A stretch of 64,000 nucleotides of DNA from Lachnospiraceae bacterium (GCA_022793195.1 JAAWCJ010000030.1:1-64000), one strand, 5' to 3'. Positions 53,039-62,913 are shown, numbered from the stretch's first letter. Notes: generated by a model from the sequence alone, not told the origin. Made by a program: numbers and translations.

Positions 53039-53865
53039 AAAACAAGGATTTCCACCTGGCCATCAATTACCTCAGCCTTAAAAATCAATTCAGAACCTGG
53101 AGTATCTTCCAGTGGAATATGTAATTTACTAAATCCATTAACCCGTCCGGTTCCATGGCGGGCGTAGTTTTCCTCTGTTCCGGAATTAGGTGGAAAAAGT
53201 TGGAAATTAACACTTGGTTTTCCGGTTGTATCAGCAAATTTGGGATACCCCAATTTATCCATCCACTCAATATAACGTGTTCTGAGAATTGTGTGTTCAT
53301 GGATATTGACTTTCCATATACGGATGCGATAATTATGGCTAACATTGTAGTCAATCGATAACAAATAAATAGCTTTATAGTTTAAAAAGCGTTCCATGAT
53401 CTCCATAGTGTTGGCCGTAAAATTCCACCTGGGCCTGGTCTCCCCTTTTTTATCCAATGAATCCAGGAAATTGGCGCTTTTTACTTCAGAACTGTCACAT
53501 AAGTCATCGCCTTTCCCTCTCATACCTTGGCCAGCAATCTGCGTTTGGAGAGATACTAAATGTTGCGCAATATAGCCAGTATCTATCATAGAGGATTGTG
53601 CGGTGATCATACTCCAATGAGTTAATAACTGGCGCTGTTTAACAATTTGTTCCTCTATAAGGACTTTTGCCAAATACATTCTTTGTCCTTTTGATAAAAG
53701 CTTTAAAGCATACGTAGACAGAGCGACCCGATCCGGGACAGTCATGGCCTCCATCTCCATCGAAGAAGTAATCTCTATAAGCCGAACATGAAATGTCTCC
53801 GGGCTTAGTTTTGATGTGATCGCCTTTTCAAATAATTCATAGTATTTTTTAATATGTTTGTTCAC
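53035..53865 (-). CDS. MamI-family type II restriction endonuclease
   Basis: A 276-residue protein that I match to the MamI family by the block QMYLAKVLIEEQIVKQRQLLTHW-like sequence, DTGYIAQHLVSLQTQIAGQGMRGKGDDL, SSEVKSANFLDSLDKKG and PRWNFT. The acidic/lysine cluster D...EVK is the likely nuclease core. MamI cuts GATN4ATC, a bipartite palindrome that fits the fused methylase next door. The start is a GTG overlapping the aroK stop by 4 bases. The 3' ends of endonuclease and methylase overlap by 4 bases. Confidence 0.7.
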   Translation of the reverse strand: MNKHIKKYYELFEKAITSKLSPETFHVRLIEITSSMEMEAMTVPDRVALSTYALKLLSKGQRMYLAKVLIEEQIVKQRQLLTHWSMITAQSSMIDTGYIAQHLVSLQTQIAGQGMRGKGDDLCDSSEVKSANFLDSLDKKGETRPRWNFTANTMEIMERFLNYKAIYLLSIDYNVSHNYRIRIWKVNIHEHTILRTRYIEWMDKLGYPKFADTTGKPSVNFQLFPPNSGTEENYARHGTGRVNGFSKLHIPLEDTPGSELIFKAEVIDGQVEILVF

Positions 53866-54401
53866 TCTTCACCTTTCTTTCTGGTGGCGCTACAAATAAT
53901 TTTTTCCACAATCCCCGCAATCTCCTCTGCGATTTCCTCGGGGCTTCGCCCGTCGGTGGCCACCGTGACATCGGCCGCCGCTTCATAAGCCGCCCGCCGC
54001 CTTTCCATCAACTCTGTGATATGGGCCACCGTCACTTCCCCTCCAAGGGCCGGCCTCGACTTCCCATCCCCCACACGCTTAAGAACCGTCTCCGGCCTGG
54101 CAGTCAAAAGCACGATCATCCCGTTTTTCTTTAGCGCCTCCACATTTTCCGGCCGAAGCACGGCGCCACCGCCGCAGGAAAGCACTTTACCATCGTTGCT
54201 CCCGAGTTCTTTGATGGCTTCCGTCTCCATATCCCGAAACGCCTGCTCTCCGTCCTTTTCAAAAATCTCAGGGATAGGCCGCCCGTCCTTTTCCACAATC
54301 CACCGGTCCACATCCACTTCCTCCCCATGGAGCCGTTTGCCTAAGTACCGGGAAACTGTTGTTTTTCCCACTCCCATAAAACCAATCAATGCCACATTCA
54401 C
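53862..54401 (-). CDS. aroK: Shikimate kinase
   Basis: About 179 residues of the P-loop kinase fold: Walker A GFMGVGKTT, DVDRWI, CGGGAVLRPENVEALKK, and the lid KSRPALGG. The start is a GTG at 54401 that overlaps the upstream stop as GTGA; a second GTG at 54434 is possible. It phosphorylates shikimate, continuing the pathway of aroD/aroE at 40 kb. Its stop overlaps the endonuclease GTG by 4 bases, an unusual coupling of a housekeeping gene to a restriction gene. Confidence 0.9.
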   Translation of the reverse strand: MNVALIGFMGVGKTTVSRYLGKRLHGEEVDVDRWIVEKDGRPIPEIFEKDGEQAFRDMETEAIKELGSNDGKVLSCGGGAVLRPENVEALKKNGMIVLLTARPETVLKRVGDGKSRPALGGEVTVAHITELMERRRAAYEAAADVTVATDGRSPEEIAEEIAGIVEKIICSATRKKGEE

Positions 54402-55219
54402 AGCTTTGCCATCTCCCTGTATTCCTGCTTCCACTCAGTTACAAGCGTCTGGATTCCGGCTCTTTTGCGGACAGAGTCCTTCTCCCAGAATTCTCCGATC
54501 ACTTTCGCCTTCCCGGAATATTTTAAATGCTTACAGAGGGTTTCATACTCCTCCTGCCATTTATACTGCTGCTCCGCCGGGACAGCCAGCATCATGGCCT
54601 CCGGCAGTTCCACGCTTTCATCCATCTGGCAAAGCATAAAAATCTCCTTGAGGATTTCTTCCTTTTCCAGATGCTCATAGGCCCTTTCAAAACATTCCAG
54701 CGCCCGCTCCGACTCAAAAAGCCCTGCGCAGGCCACGCCTTTATTGTGGTAAAGGGCGCCCATAAATTCCCTTGTCATCCCCTGGTCCTTCTCTCCCCCG
54801 GCGATGCTGTCATAAAGCTGGATGGCCGCCGCGTATTTCCGCTTCTGAAGCAGGTAATCCGCTTTTTTCTTTGCCCGCTCCGAAGGCCTTGCACGGCGCA
54901 TCCACTCAAGCTGAGCCTTAAAACCTCCCAGCTCCGCCTCACTGTAATAATGAATATCCTGAAGAATCATATAAAGAATCTGCGCCATATCCGACCGGTC
55001 CGCAATCCATTTGCGAATTTTTTCTTCCAGCTTCACCATACCAAGCTCCGTTCGGATAAAGTAAAGCAGATGCTCATTGATAAAATCCGGCTCCAGCAAA
55101 AATACATAATTATAAATAAAGTAACAAAGCTCCTCGCCGGAATGGAGAGAAATCCCCAGCTCTGCCACAGGATAAGGGTTTTTCACCTTCCTGCCGCTAC
55201 ATAATATTAGTCCACTCAT
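54398..55219 (-). CDS. TPR-like protein of the DUF5716/DUF5717 block
   Basis: A 273-residue, mostly helical protein beginning MSGLILCSGRKVKNPYPVAE. A repeat-like region near residues 115-190 (YAAAIQLYDSIAGG, YHNKGVACAGLFESERALECFERAYEHL) has TPR character. No signal peptide or catalytic motif is seen. It is the third gene of a block with an Hsp70-like protein and a 1177-residue protein, and overlaps aroK by 4 bases. I do not recognise a named family; a scaffold or adaptor role is inferred. Confidence 0.7.
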   Translation of the reverse strand: MSGLILCSGRKVKNPYPVAELGISLHSGEELCYFIYNYVFLLEPDFINEHLLYFIRTELGMVKLEEKIRKWIADRSDMAQILYMILQDIHYYSEAELGGFKAQLEWMRRARPSERAKKKADYLLQKRKYAAAIQLYDSIAGGEKDQGMTREFMGALYHNKGVACAGLFESERALECFERAYEHLEKEEILKEIFMLCQMDESVELPEAMMLAVPAEQQYKWQEEYETLCKHLKYSGKAKVIGEFWEKDSVRKRAGIQTLVTEWKQEYREMAKL

Positions 55220-55310
55220 AATTTCCTCTTTTATCTTGAACTGTCTCCTGAATTTTCATCTACTGCCACAACCGGCCTTCTCCCGAAATTTGTAGCAGCT
55301 TTACAGAAGT

Positions 55311-56573
55311 CTATATCTGAAAATCCTGCCTGATCATCTGGTCCGTACCAGGGAAGAATTCCCCAAACCCCCTGTCAAAGACCCATATACTGACCTGGGA
55401 CTCACTGGAAAACGCCGCAATGACTTCCACCCTGGTGGTCTTATTGGGCCTGGCCGGAAACTCATCCAGCGAAATGGCAAGCTTCGTCTGCCGGCCGTTT
55501 CCCACTGGCGTCACCATAAATTCCAACAGATTCGTATTGTCCAGGATAAAAGAAGCTGACGCCCGCGCCTCATACCAGTCGCTCCCCGCCGAAGCCAATA
55601 CCAGCTGCCTCTCCCGCCCTTCATGGTTCACCTGCATACTGATGGTAGAAGAAAGGCGGCCTTCACAGAGACATACATAAGGATAAGACGTCGTCTCCTG
55701 GACAGAATCACACGCCATATATGCCGCTCCCTTGGCAAAAAGCCCCGGCCCCGCAAAGGCCCTGCGTTTGTTGCAGACAAACCGCAGAAACCCGGAAGCC
55801 CACTGGCCATCCTCAAACCCTTTTCCTGTCAAAAATACGGAAGTGACAATTTTTTTCTGTAAAAGCCGCTCCGCACAAGAAGTAAGAATCGTGTCCCCCA
55901 GCTTTTTCCCGGCTCCTGTTTCCAAAATTTCCAGACTGAAGCCCTCTTCCAGCTCCTCATGCTTCACTTCCACCACCTGCGGCTTCCTGCCACGGATCAC
56001 ATTCAGTTCATAATAATGAAGCCCCGTCTCCGACAAGTCAAATAGACATGACTGGTTAATCCACAGGTCCCTCTTCTGGCTGATCACATAAAACAGATAA
56101 GCTTCCGCGTGATTTGCCATATGAACCCGGTCCCTGGGAATCCCCATGGCCTCTGTCACCTGCAGCATAATATCCATCAAAAGACTGCTTTTATTCTGAA
56201 AAGTGAAAACCACCGCCCCGATTTCCCGGGCCCCCAAACGGGTAATGGGGATCTCCAACATCTGCCGGACAAAAATCTGAAGCAGGTCGCCAGCCGTATA
56301 CTTGACGCCCTCAATAGTGGCTGTCCCCCCTTTTCCAGCCAGCTTCACCAGCTTGTCAACCATAGTGCCCCTGCCATAGAGAGCACAACGGTATGCCTCC
56401 TCTCCAATGAACCAGGAATCTGTCCCCTTCTCTTTACAGATCACCGTTGGCACCATGCAGGACTTTTCCTCATCGGTCAGGCCGATATTTTCCACATCAA
56501 GGGCCTGGGGATTATAATAACTGATCTGGCTGTAATCATCACATATGTCGATTCCCAATACTAGCTCCTGCAT
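55311..56573 (-). CDS. DUF5716-like protein with an Hsp70/actin-like fold
   Basis: A 420-residue protein whose N-terminus (LVLGIDICDDYSQISYYNP) has the phosphate-1 pattern of Hsp70/actin ATPases. FDLSETGLHYYELNV resembles phosphate-2, and HANH-like MANHAEAYLFYVISQ occupies the place of the adenosine region. The C-terminal part is a beta domain. Length and neighbours fit DUF5716, typical of Lachnospiraceae. It may be a chaperone-like ATPase acting on the large protein encoded just upstream. Confidence 0.75.
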   Translation of the reverse strand: MQELVLGIDICDDYSQISYYNPQALDVENIGLTDEEKSCMVPTVICKEKGTDSWFIGEEAYRCALYGRGTMVDKLVKLAGKGGTATIEGVKYTAGDLLQIFVRQMLEIPITRLGAREIGAVVFTFQNKSSLLMDIMLQVTEAMGIPRDRVHMANHAEAYLFYVISQKRDLWINQSCLFDLSETGLHYYELNVIRGRKPQVVEVKHEELEEGFSLEILETGAGKKLGDTILTSCAERLLQKKIVTSVFLTGKGFEDGQWASGFLRFVCNKRRAFAGPGLFAKGAAYMACDSVQETTSYPYVCLCEGRLSSTISMQVNHEGRERQLVLASAGSDWYEARASASFILDNTNLLEFMVTPVGNGRQTKLAISLDEFPARPNKTTRVEVIAAFSSESQVSIWVFDRGFGEFFPGTDQMIRQDFQI

Positions 56574-56588
56574 TTCTTCACCTCGAAC

Positions 56589-59500
56589 TTACAAATATTC
56601 AAACAGCCTTTCTGTCAACTCATCACGGATAGCATAAGCTTCCATCCGCTGCCGCAGCGTATCATCTTCAAACGCCTGCACCCGCAAAATCCCGTCAAGC
56701 CTCCCAATGCGGCTTTCAGGAGGGGTATTTCCGTCCCCACTGTAAGCGGCCCTGCCTGCCTCCACCGGTTCGTTACCCCCATCATAAATTTCATATTCCA
56801 TGATTTCCCCATAGAATAAAGACACCATTTTGACAAAATGCCCGTCAAACATATGGGGCATGGTTTCCACTACCACATCACCGCCGTCAGGCAGCAGCCT
56901 CTGGTGAATCCAGATGCTCTGATTTTTCTTTCCCCGGTACTCAATCACCGTTTTCCCCATCAAATCCCGGGGAAGCCGGATAAAACGGGCCAGATGCTTA
57001 TAGTACCCAAATACGATTTTCTTAGAAAACAGCTCGTCAATGATATGCTGGCAAAGCTCCGCCTGCTTCTCTGTCAAATTCTCCGCCATACTGTAATATT
57101 TTGTCAGCGCCAGCATACAAATCTCAGGCAGTCCGCTCCTCACCTCATACTGCTCCGCCTGCACCTCGATATAACCGATCACATCCCGGTCAAAAGGCTC
57201 GCTTTCATCGAAATAGCGGCTGCTCTTTACCACCAGATACGCCCTCACCAGGCTTTCATCCACGGATTTTCCTTCTATATAATACCGGAATATCCGATCC
57301 AGGTGGCTGCTGCCCCCGTCGAAAAGCATCTGGGCCAAAAGGCGCTCCGGCATATCGTAAAGAGGAACCTTCGCAGAGGCGGCCGCCGACAAAATCCTGT
57401 ACATAATACCTGCCAGTCCATTGTAATGGTAACACAAATATTCCACCACTACGCCGTCATACCGGCCTCCCGCAAAACAGTAATTGGCCATTTCCAGAAG
57501 GACGCTGTCCTTTTCAAAATGGCGCTTTAAAATCATTTTGGCAGTCATTTTAAAGACCCGGCTGATATTTACCTTCCGATACCCATAACGAACCGCCATT
57601 TTATAAGCTTCCTCATAAAAGTCTTTCGTAATCAAAGTTTCCATCACTTTAACCCGGTCTTCACCGGAAAGAAACTTTTTGTCGAGAGCCAGCAGATATT
57701 CGTCGCACTCATCGGATTCTTCCCGTTTATAATAATAGGTAACAATCTCCGACACCAGCTTTCTGCGGTAAAGTTCGCTGATCTTTTCCTCCTGGGAAAT
57801 ATCTTTGAGCACTTCAATATCTTCCGCCTCATAAAATTTCCGTTCCAAAACTTTCTGGCATTTTAACAGCCGCAGCATCTCATGGGCCGGATACAGCTCC
57901 TGGGTACGGGCGCAAAGCTCTGTACTTTCCATCATATCTTCCATGGCGTAAGGTACGCCGCAGTAACGGTTTCCATAATCGTCCTGAAACAGTACGTAAG
58001 CATTTTTCAAATACACAGGGATATAAGCGCGTCCCCTCTGCAACGGCACGGGGGGTGTTTCCCCCTGCATCTCTTCATAACAGACTACCGCCTGGCACAT
58101 TTTATCATTTGTACAGCGGATTTCTTTTGCATAAAGGAGCTTTGGAAGAACACGGGCAATCTTTTCATCCACCATTTCCGGGAAAATCATTTCCCGGTAA
58201 ATTTTGGCCAGATCTCCGTTCATATGGCTCTGAAAAAGCTGTTCCACCGCAAAATTCTCAATCTGCCCTTCATAGGCCCGGTAAACCTCTTCGTCCTCCT
58301 TCATGAATCTCAGGACGTTCAGATAAAGCACTGCGCGCGCCCTGTAATCCAGCGTATGATTATAAGAAAAATATAAAAGAATAATACGGGGCAGCGCCCC
58401 TGCAAAATCCTCCGGCAGGGCATATAAATAATATTCATACAGCCGGGTCAGATGGATATCCTCCTCCACCCCTCTCTCATACCAGGAAAACGCCTCCCTG
58501 GTGCGGCAGTTCCCACGAATCAGCAGGGCACACACCGCCGTCAGGGCTTCTTTTGAAGGAAACTCTTCGTACAGCTTTTTTAAAAGCCGCAGATAAAGCC
58601 CCCGGGCCGCCTTCACCTGAAGAGCCTGGAGGGCCGCCAGCCTGGCCACATCTTCCGTAACCATATGATAGCGGCAGCCAAACCAAAGGCTCTGAATCTC
58701 AAAATCCTCCATCACACGGAGAAGTTCAGGGCTTTTCGTAAGAATCCTGCACACGGCCAGATAGAGATAAGGGCTTCTGCACCCGTTCCGGTAATGGCTT
58801 TTCAACCTGGAAAGGGCCAGGCTGTCGTTTTCCAAAAGCTCATCATCCATCTGCATCAACACATAAAATACCAAATCCAAAGCAGTGCCATCCTCATAGT
58901 ACCGCCTCAGAAGCTTCACCAAAGTCTGTCTCTGGGTCGCCTCCCCGCTTTCTTTTGCCCTGAGATATGTATAATAACAGTAGGAAGCGATGTCCTGGTC
59001 TCTGTTGTCTAAAATCTCCTCCCGCACCTGCGCAAGGATTTCGCGGGCCTGCTCTCCCTTCTCCTGGAGCAGAAAAACATCAGCCTGGTAAAGACGGATC
59101 CGCAGAGGATCCTGCGCCGTCGAATGTGCCCTGGAAAGGGCCGTCTGCATGCTGTTCAGCAAAAAATTCCGCTCATATTCCCCTGTCTCCTGTTTCAGAT
59201 AAAGAGAAACGAAATTTCCGAAGTCACGCTTCCAGGAAAGTCCGTCGGCCCACAGCCTGTTGGAGCGCAGCGTCACCGATACGGGAACCATTTCCTCCCC
59301 ATAAATACCTCTGATAAAAATTCTCCCATAATTTTTACCGGCATGAAGTTCATTTACATCCACAATATAGGCCACCTTACAGGTTTCACCGTCAAAATCC
59401 CGGTCTGTCACCACCTTCCGCTCCAGCTTAAGCCATGAGCTATCTTCGGATGTAAGCTCCAGCCTCATATATCCCCAGGTATTCCTCACTATCGTAATTG

Positions 59501-60122
59501 TATCGGAAACAGGCTCATCGGGTATAATATATTCCTTTTTCTTCTCCTTTACGGAAAACCGGACAGGCTCTTTTATCCCTGTCCCCACCAGGAATTCTTC
59601 CAAGCTATTTTGGCGGTTTCCCCGTCCCCACAGCCCGTCATAAAGAGTCCGCACACTGGGCGCCTGCATAAAAGGGCACTTTGCAAAATCAGAGGACTCA
59701 AAAAACCGGAGGGCCTCCTCTTCATCTGCCCTCACCAGTCCGGCAAATTCTTCCAGAGTCTCAATCTGCTGTCCTTCCGGGTCAGTCATACATACATGAA
59801 AACAATAAGGAATCCGAAACTCTCCCCCGCTGCATACGATCTGAAATTCACCTGTAATATCCTCATCTGCATAAGAGGCATCAACCTCATAGATCACACG
59901 GCAGTCTTTTCCCACAAAATTGTCGCTGAACAGACTCACCCTGTAATTGGTCGAATACACAAGTCCCTTCACCGTTTTCCCCTGCTCGCAGACAATGCGG
60001 AACTCATCCCTCATTTTGTCATCAAAAATCACCGATGTCTCAATACCTGTCGTTGAAAAAGACACCTGCGTCTCATCGTAATCCATCAGACCCTTTGCCA
60101 AACGGTTGATTCTTTCTTTCAT
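56589..60122 (-). CDS. DUF5717-like giant cytoplasmic protein
   Basis: An 1177-residue protein with no signal peptide or membrane segment. The first 290 residues form repeated beta domains (ETSVIFDDKMRDEFRIVCEQG, VSLFSDNFVGKDCRVIYEVDA). The rest is a long alpha-solenoid of TPR/HEAT-like repeats rich in Tyr, Leu and Arg, and the C-terminus returns to a beta segment (KNQSIWIHQRLLPDGG). This matches DUF5717. AGAGG precedes the ATG. It is the first gene of the block and may be a scaffold for the Hsp70-like partner 15 bases downstream. Function is unknown. Confidence 0.75.
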   Translation of the reverse strand: MKERINRLAKGLMDYDETQVSFSTTGIETSVIFDDKMRDEFRIVCEQGKTVKGLVYSTNYRVSLFSDNFVGKDCRVIYEVDASYADEDITGEFQIVCSGGEFRIPYCFHVCMTDPEGQQIETLEEFAGLVRADEEEALRFFESSDFAKCPFMQAPSVRTLYDGLWGRGNRQNSLEEFLVGTGIKEPVRFSVKEKKKEYIIPDEPVSDTITIVRNTWGYMRLELTSEDSSWLKLERKVVTDRDFDGETCKVAYIVDVNELHAGKNYGRIFIRGIYGEEMVPVSVTLRSNRLWADGLSWKRDFGNFVSLYLKQETGEYERNFLLNSMQTALSRAHSTAQDPLRIRLYQADVFLLQEKGEQAREILAQVREEILDNRDQDIASYCYYTYLRAKESGEATQRQTLVKLLRRYYEDGTALDLVFYVLMQMDDELLENDSLALSRLKSHYRNGCRSPYLYLAVCRILTKSPELLRVMEDFEIQSLWFGCRYHMVTEDVARLAALQALQVKAARGLYLRLLKKLYEEFPSKEALTAVCALLIRGNCRTREAFSWYERGVEEDIHLTRLYEYYLYALPEDFAGALPRIILLYFSYNHTLDYRARAVLYLNVLRFMKEDEEVYRAYEGQIENFAVEQLFQSHMNGDLAKIYREMIFPEMVDEKIARVLPKLLYAKEIRCTNDKMCQAVVCYEEMQGETPPVPLQRGRAYIPVYLKNAYVLFQDDYGNRYCGVPYAMEDMMESTELCARTQELYPAHEMLRLLKCQKVLERKFYEAEDIEVLKDISQEEKISELYRRKLVSEIVTYYYKREESDECDEYLLALDKKFLSGEDRVKVMETLITKDFYEEAYKMAVRYGYRKVNISRVFKMTAKMILKRHFEKDSVLLEMANYCFAGGRYDGVVVEYLCYHYNGLAGIMYRILSAAASAKVPLYDMPERLLAQMLFDGGSSHLDRIFRYYIEGKSVDESLVRAYLVVKSSRYFDESEPFDRDVIGYIEVQAEQYEVRSGLPEICMLALTKYYSMAENLTEKQAELCQHIIDELFSKKIVFGYYKHLARFIRLPRDLMGKTVIEYRGKKNQSIWIHQRLLPDGGDVVVETMPHMFDGHFVKMVSLFYGEIMEYEIYDGGNEPVEAGRAAYSGDGNTPPESRIGRLDGILRVQAFEDDTLRQRMEAYAIRDELTERLFEYL

Positions 60123-60243
60123 TTCCTCTGTGTCACCTGCCTTTACCCCTGTATTCTATCATAAAAAGACAGGCTTCGCACTAGAAAACCGTTTTTTTGA
60201 CGAAAAACTTAAAATTCTGCACCACTGCCGGCCTGAAATATGG

Positions 60244-60249
60244 TATAAT
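60244..60249 (+). promoter_or_regulatory. Extended -10 promoter of the HD gene
   Basis: TGGTATAAT gives an extended -10 with hexamer at 60244-60249, 31 bases before the ATG. No good -35 is seen at the usual spacing. Confidence 0.55.
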
Positions 60250-60279
60250 ATCGCATAGTTTTTCTTTTGGAGGTGTTTC

Positions 60280-60828
60280 ATGGAATATCAAACCACGCCC
60301 GGCCGTGCAGGACAATTCACTGCCATCATGGAGGAAATGACTGCATGGTTCAGCTATGCCACCCATCGTGTAAATCATTTTTTAAAGGTTTGGGCTTATG
60401 CCCGCCATCTGGGACTTTCCGAAGGCCTTTCGGAAGAAATGCAGTTTCTTTTAGAAGTGGCTGCCTTGATGCATGATATCGGCATCAGGCCCAGTGAAGA
60501 AAAATATCATTCTGCTGCCGGGAAATACCAGGAGACAGAAGGGCCCATTGTGGCTCGCCCTATCCTGGAGCGCCACGGCTTTACACCGGAACAGACCGAA
60601 CGCATCTGTTATCTTATCGCCCACCACCATACTTATGAAAATATGGACGGCCCGGACTACCAGATTCTGGTGGAAGCAGATTTCCTTGTGAATCTTTTTG
60701 AGGAAGGCCACACCAGACATTCCATCGAAAGTGTCCGCGAAAAAATTTTCCGCACTGCTTCCGGTTTAAAATGTCTGGATACCCTGTACCTTGGCCCCGG
60801 CGGTCAAATCCCGGCCGAAAAGGATTAA
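60280..60828 (+). CDS. HD-domain phosphohydrolase
   Basis: A 182-residue protein with the HD signature: H in THRVNHFLKVWAYAR, HD in AALMHDIGI, and later histidines HH in LIAHHHTYENMDGPDYQILVEADFL with the closing aspartate. Proteins of this size hydrolyse nucleotides or phosphate esters; the substrate is unknown. GGAGG precedes the ATG. It stands alone, divergent from the DUF5717-like gene. Confidence 0.87.
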   Translation: MEYQTTPGRAGQFTAIMEEMTAWFSYATHRVNHFLKVWAYARHLGLSEGLSEEMQFLLEVAALMHDIGIRPSEEKYHSAAGKYQETEGPIVARPILERHGFTPEQTERICYLIAHHHTYENMDGPDYQILVEADFLVNLFEEGHTRHSIESVREKIFRTASGLKCLDTLYLGPGGQIPAEKD

Positions 60829-60853
60829 TCCGTCACATGCTTTCCATCCCGTT

Positions 60854-61567
60854 TCATCCGCACAGCTTCATAATCACATATCCCGCCAGCATGAGCCCGG
60901 CGGCCGGAGGGACAAAAGCGACGCTGCCCGGCACGGGACGTCCGTTTTTGTCCTCCCCGTGTTTTGCTTCTTCTGCAAAAGAAACGGGTGCTTCTTTAGA
61001 ATAAAGGACCGTCAATCCTTCCACGTCTCTTTTTTTCAGCTCCCGGCGCATAACCCGGCAGAGGGGACAGACGCTGGTTTCATAAATATCTGCAATTTCA
61101 AAGGCAGACGGGTTCAGCTTGTTTCCCGTCCCCATGCAACTGATGATGGGGATTTTCTGCTCTTTGGCAAAAACGGCCAACGCCACTTTTGCAGAAACCG
61201 TATCTATGGCATCCACCACAAAATCCGGCCTTTCTTCAAAAAATCCCGCAACATTTTCCGGAAGTGCAAACTCCTCATAAAGCCGTACCCTGGCCTGTGG
61301 ATTAATATCCAGGATTTTTTCTTTCATCACACGGGTTTTATGGCGCCCAATGGTACTTTGAAGAGCGATGCTCTGCCTGTTAATATTGGAAACCGACACC
61401 ACATCATGGTCGACCAAACTTAAACGCCCCACCCCGCTTCTGGCCAGGGCCTCTATGCAGTGGGAACCTACGCCGCCGATACCGAACACCATAACATGGC
61501 TGTCTTTTAACCGCTCCATCGCTGTCTGCCCAAGCAGACGCCTTGTCCTTGAAAACTCATACTCCAT
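60854..61567 (-). CDS. tcdA: tRNA threonylcarbamoyladenosine dehydratase (TcdA/CsdL-like E1)
   Basis: About 237 residues of the ThiF/MoeB/E1 family. GIGGVGSHCIEALARSGVG is the nucleotide-binding loop, followed by LSLVDHDVVSVSNINRQ with the adenylation aspartate and NRQ motif. SVCPLCRVMRRELKK near the C-terminus matches TcdA, which cyclises t6A in tRNA. The start at 61567 lies one base after the MFS stop. The specific substrate is by family inference. Confidence 0.85.
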   Translation of the reverse strand: MEYEFSRTRRLLGQTAMERLKDSHVMVFGIGGVGSHCIEALARSGVGRLSLVDHDVVSVSNINRQSIALQSTIGRHKTRVMKEKILDINPQARVRLYEEFALPENVAGFFEERPDFVVDAIDTVSAKVALAVFAKEQKIPIISCMGTGNKLNPSAFEIADIYETSVCPLCRVMRRELKKRDVEGLTVLYSKEAPVSFAEEAKHGEDKNGRPVPGSVAFVPPAAGLMLAGYVIMKLCG

Positions 61568-61568
61568 C

Positions 61569-62771
61569 TTAATCCGCCTTATCTCCTTTTTTCCCCTTTC
61601 CCAGAAAGAAAATTCCAATGAGAATAACCACAGGGAAAATCACTGCTGACAGCAGGCCGCTCTTTAAACCTCCCCCGGCCCTCTCCGCAATCATCCCCAC
61701 CAGGGTAGGCCCTGAAGAACAACCCACATCTCCGGCCAGGGCCATGAGGGCAAACATGGCGGTCCCTCCTCCGGGAAGCGCTGCGGAAGCCATACTGAAG
61801 GTTCCCGGCCAAAAGATTCCAATGGAAAAACCGCACAGGGCACAGCCCAAAAGTCCCAGGGCCGGGATTTTTGCACAGGCCGCTGTCACATAACACCCGA
61901 TACACAAAACTGCGCTTCCTGCCATAAACCATTTCAGAGAAATCTTCTCACTGAATTTCCCATAAAGAGTCCGCGCTGTTCCCATAAAAACGGCAAATGC
62001 ACAAGGCCCCGCCAAATCTCCCACGGCTTTCGGCACGTGAAGCGCCGACTCAGTAAAGGCCGACGCCCACTGGCTCATGGCCATCTCCGACGCCCCTGCA
62101 CAGACCATCAAAAGAACCAGAAGCCAAAAAGTCTTCTGTTTGACCAGTTTTCCAAAAGACAGCTTTTCATGGCCCCCCAGGACAGGGTAGATGGGGACAA
62201 GCAGAAAATAAACGGCATTTACCAGTGGAATCATCGCCAAGGCAAACGCCAATATCCTCCAGTTTTCAATCCCAAACAATTTAAAAAATACCGTGGCAAT
62301 GATCACCAGAAGCACATGGCCCCAGCAGTAAAACGAATGAAGCAGGCTCATGGCCGCCTCTTTCTTGGTGGTGGGGCATGCTTCCACGATGGGGCTTAAA
62401 AGTACCTCTATAATCCCTCCGCCTATGGCATAAAGCGCCACCGCCATTAAAAGCCCTACATAAGAATCCCCAAAAATCTCCGGGAAGACCGCCAGACCCA
62501 AAAGTCCGCCGGCCGCCAGGATATGGGCTGCCACAATGGACGCGCGGTATCCGATCTTGTCCACAAAGGCTGCCGAAAAAACATCCACCAAAAGCTGAAT
62601 GAGAAAATTCACCGTCGTAAGCAGCGTAATTTTCTCCAATGTCAACCCAAAACTGCCTGCAAATGTCAAAAATAAAAGCGGGGCGAAATTATTCACAATG
62701 GCCTGGGTCATGTAGCCGATATAAGCTGCATAAATCGTATGTCCGTAGTTTCCTTTTATCTTTTCAATCAT
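61569..62771 (-). CDS. MFS transporter
   Basis: A 400-residue protein with twelve predicted helices. It shows MFS features such as DVFSAAFVDKIGYRASIVAAH between helices 2 and 3 and a repeat-like segment LYGKFSEKISLKWFMAGS in the second half. It resembles the FucP/YfkF-like group of sugar or drug transporters, but the substrate cannot be told. GGGGGAATGAAAT precedes the ATG. It overlaps nothing, and the E1 gene follows immediately. Confidence 0.85.
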   Translation of the reverse strand: MIEKIKGNYGHTIYAAYIGYMTQAIVNNFAPLLFLTFAGSFGLTLEKITLLTTVNFLIQLLVDVFSAAFVDKIGYRASIVAAHILAAGGLLGLAVFPEIFGDSYVGLLMAVALYAIGGGIIEVLLSPIVEACPTTKKEAAMSLLHSFYCWGHVLLVIIATVFFKLFGIENWRILAFALAMIPLVNAVYFLLVPIYPVLGGHEKLSFGKLVKQKTFWLLVLLMVCAGASEMAMSQWASAFTESALHVPKAVGDLAGPCAFAVFMGTARTLYGKFSEKISLKWFMAGSAVLCIGCYVTAACAKIPALGLLGCALCGFSIGIFWPGTFSMASAALPGGGTAMFALMALAGDVGCSSGPTLVGMIAERAGGGLKSGLLSAVIFPVVILIGIFFLGKGKKGDKAD

Positions 62772-62884
62772 ATTTCATTCCCCCGTTTTCCTCTCCGGCA
62801 CATGGCCCTTCGGAGCCGTATTTCTCTCATCCTACCACGAACAGGCGGATTTTTCCAGCGGATATTTTCCCGCCTTCTTTTTCA

Positions 62885-62913
62885 TTGACCAGCCCGGGAT
62901 TTCGTGCTATGCT
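62885..62913 (+). promoter_or_regulatory. Promoter of the epimerase gene
   Basis: TTGACC (62885-62890) and TATGCT (62908-62913) are 17 bases apart, with the ATG 34 bases further on. Confidence 0.65.
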
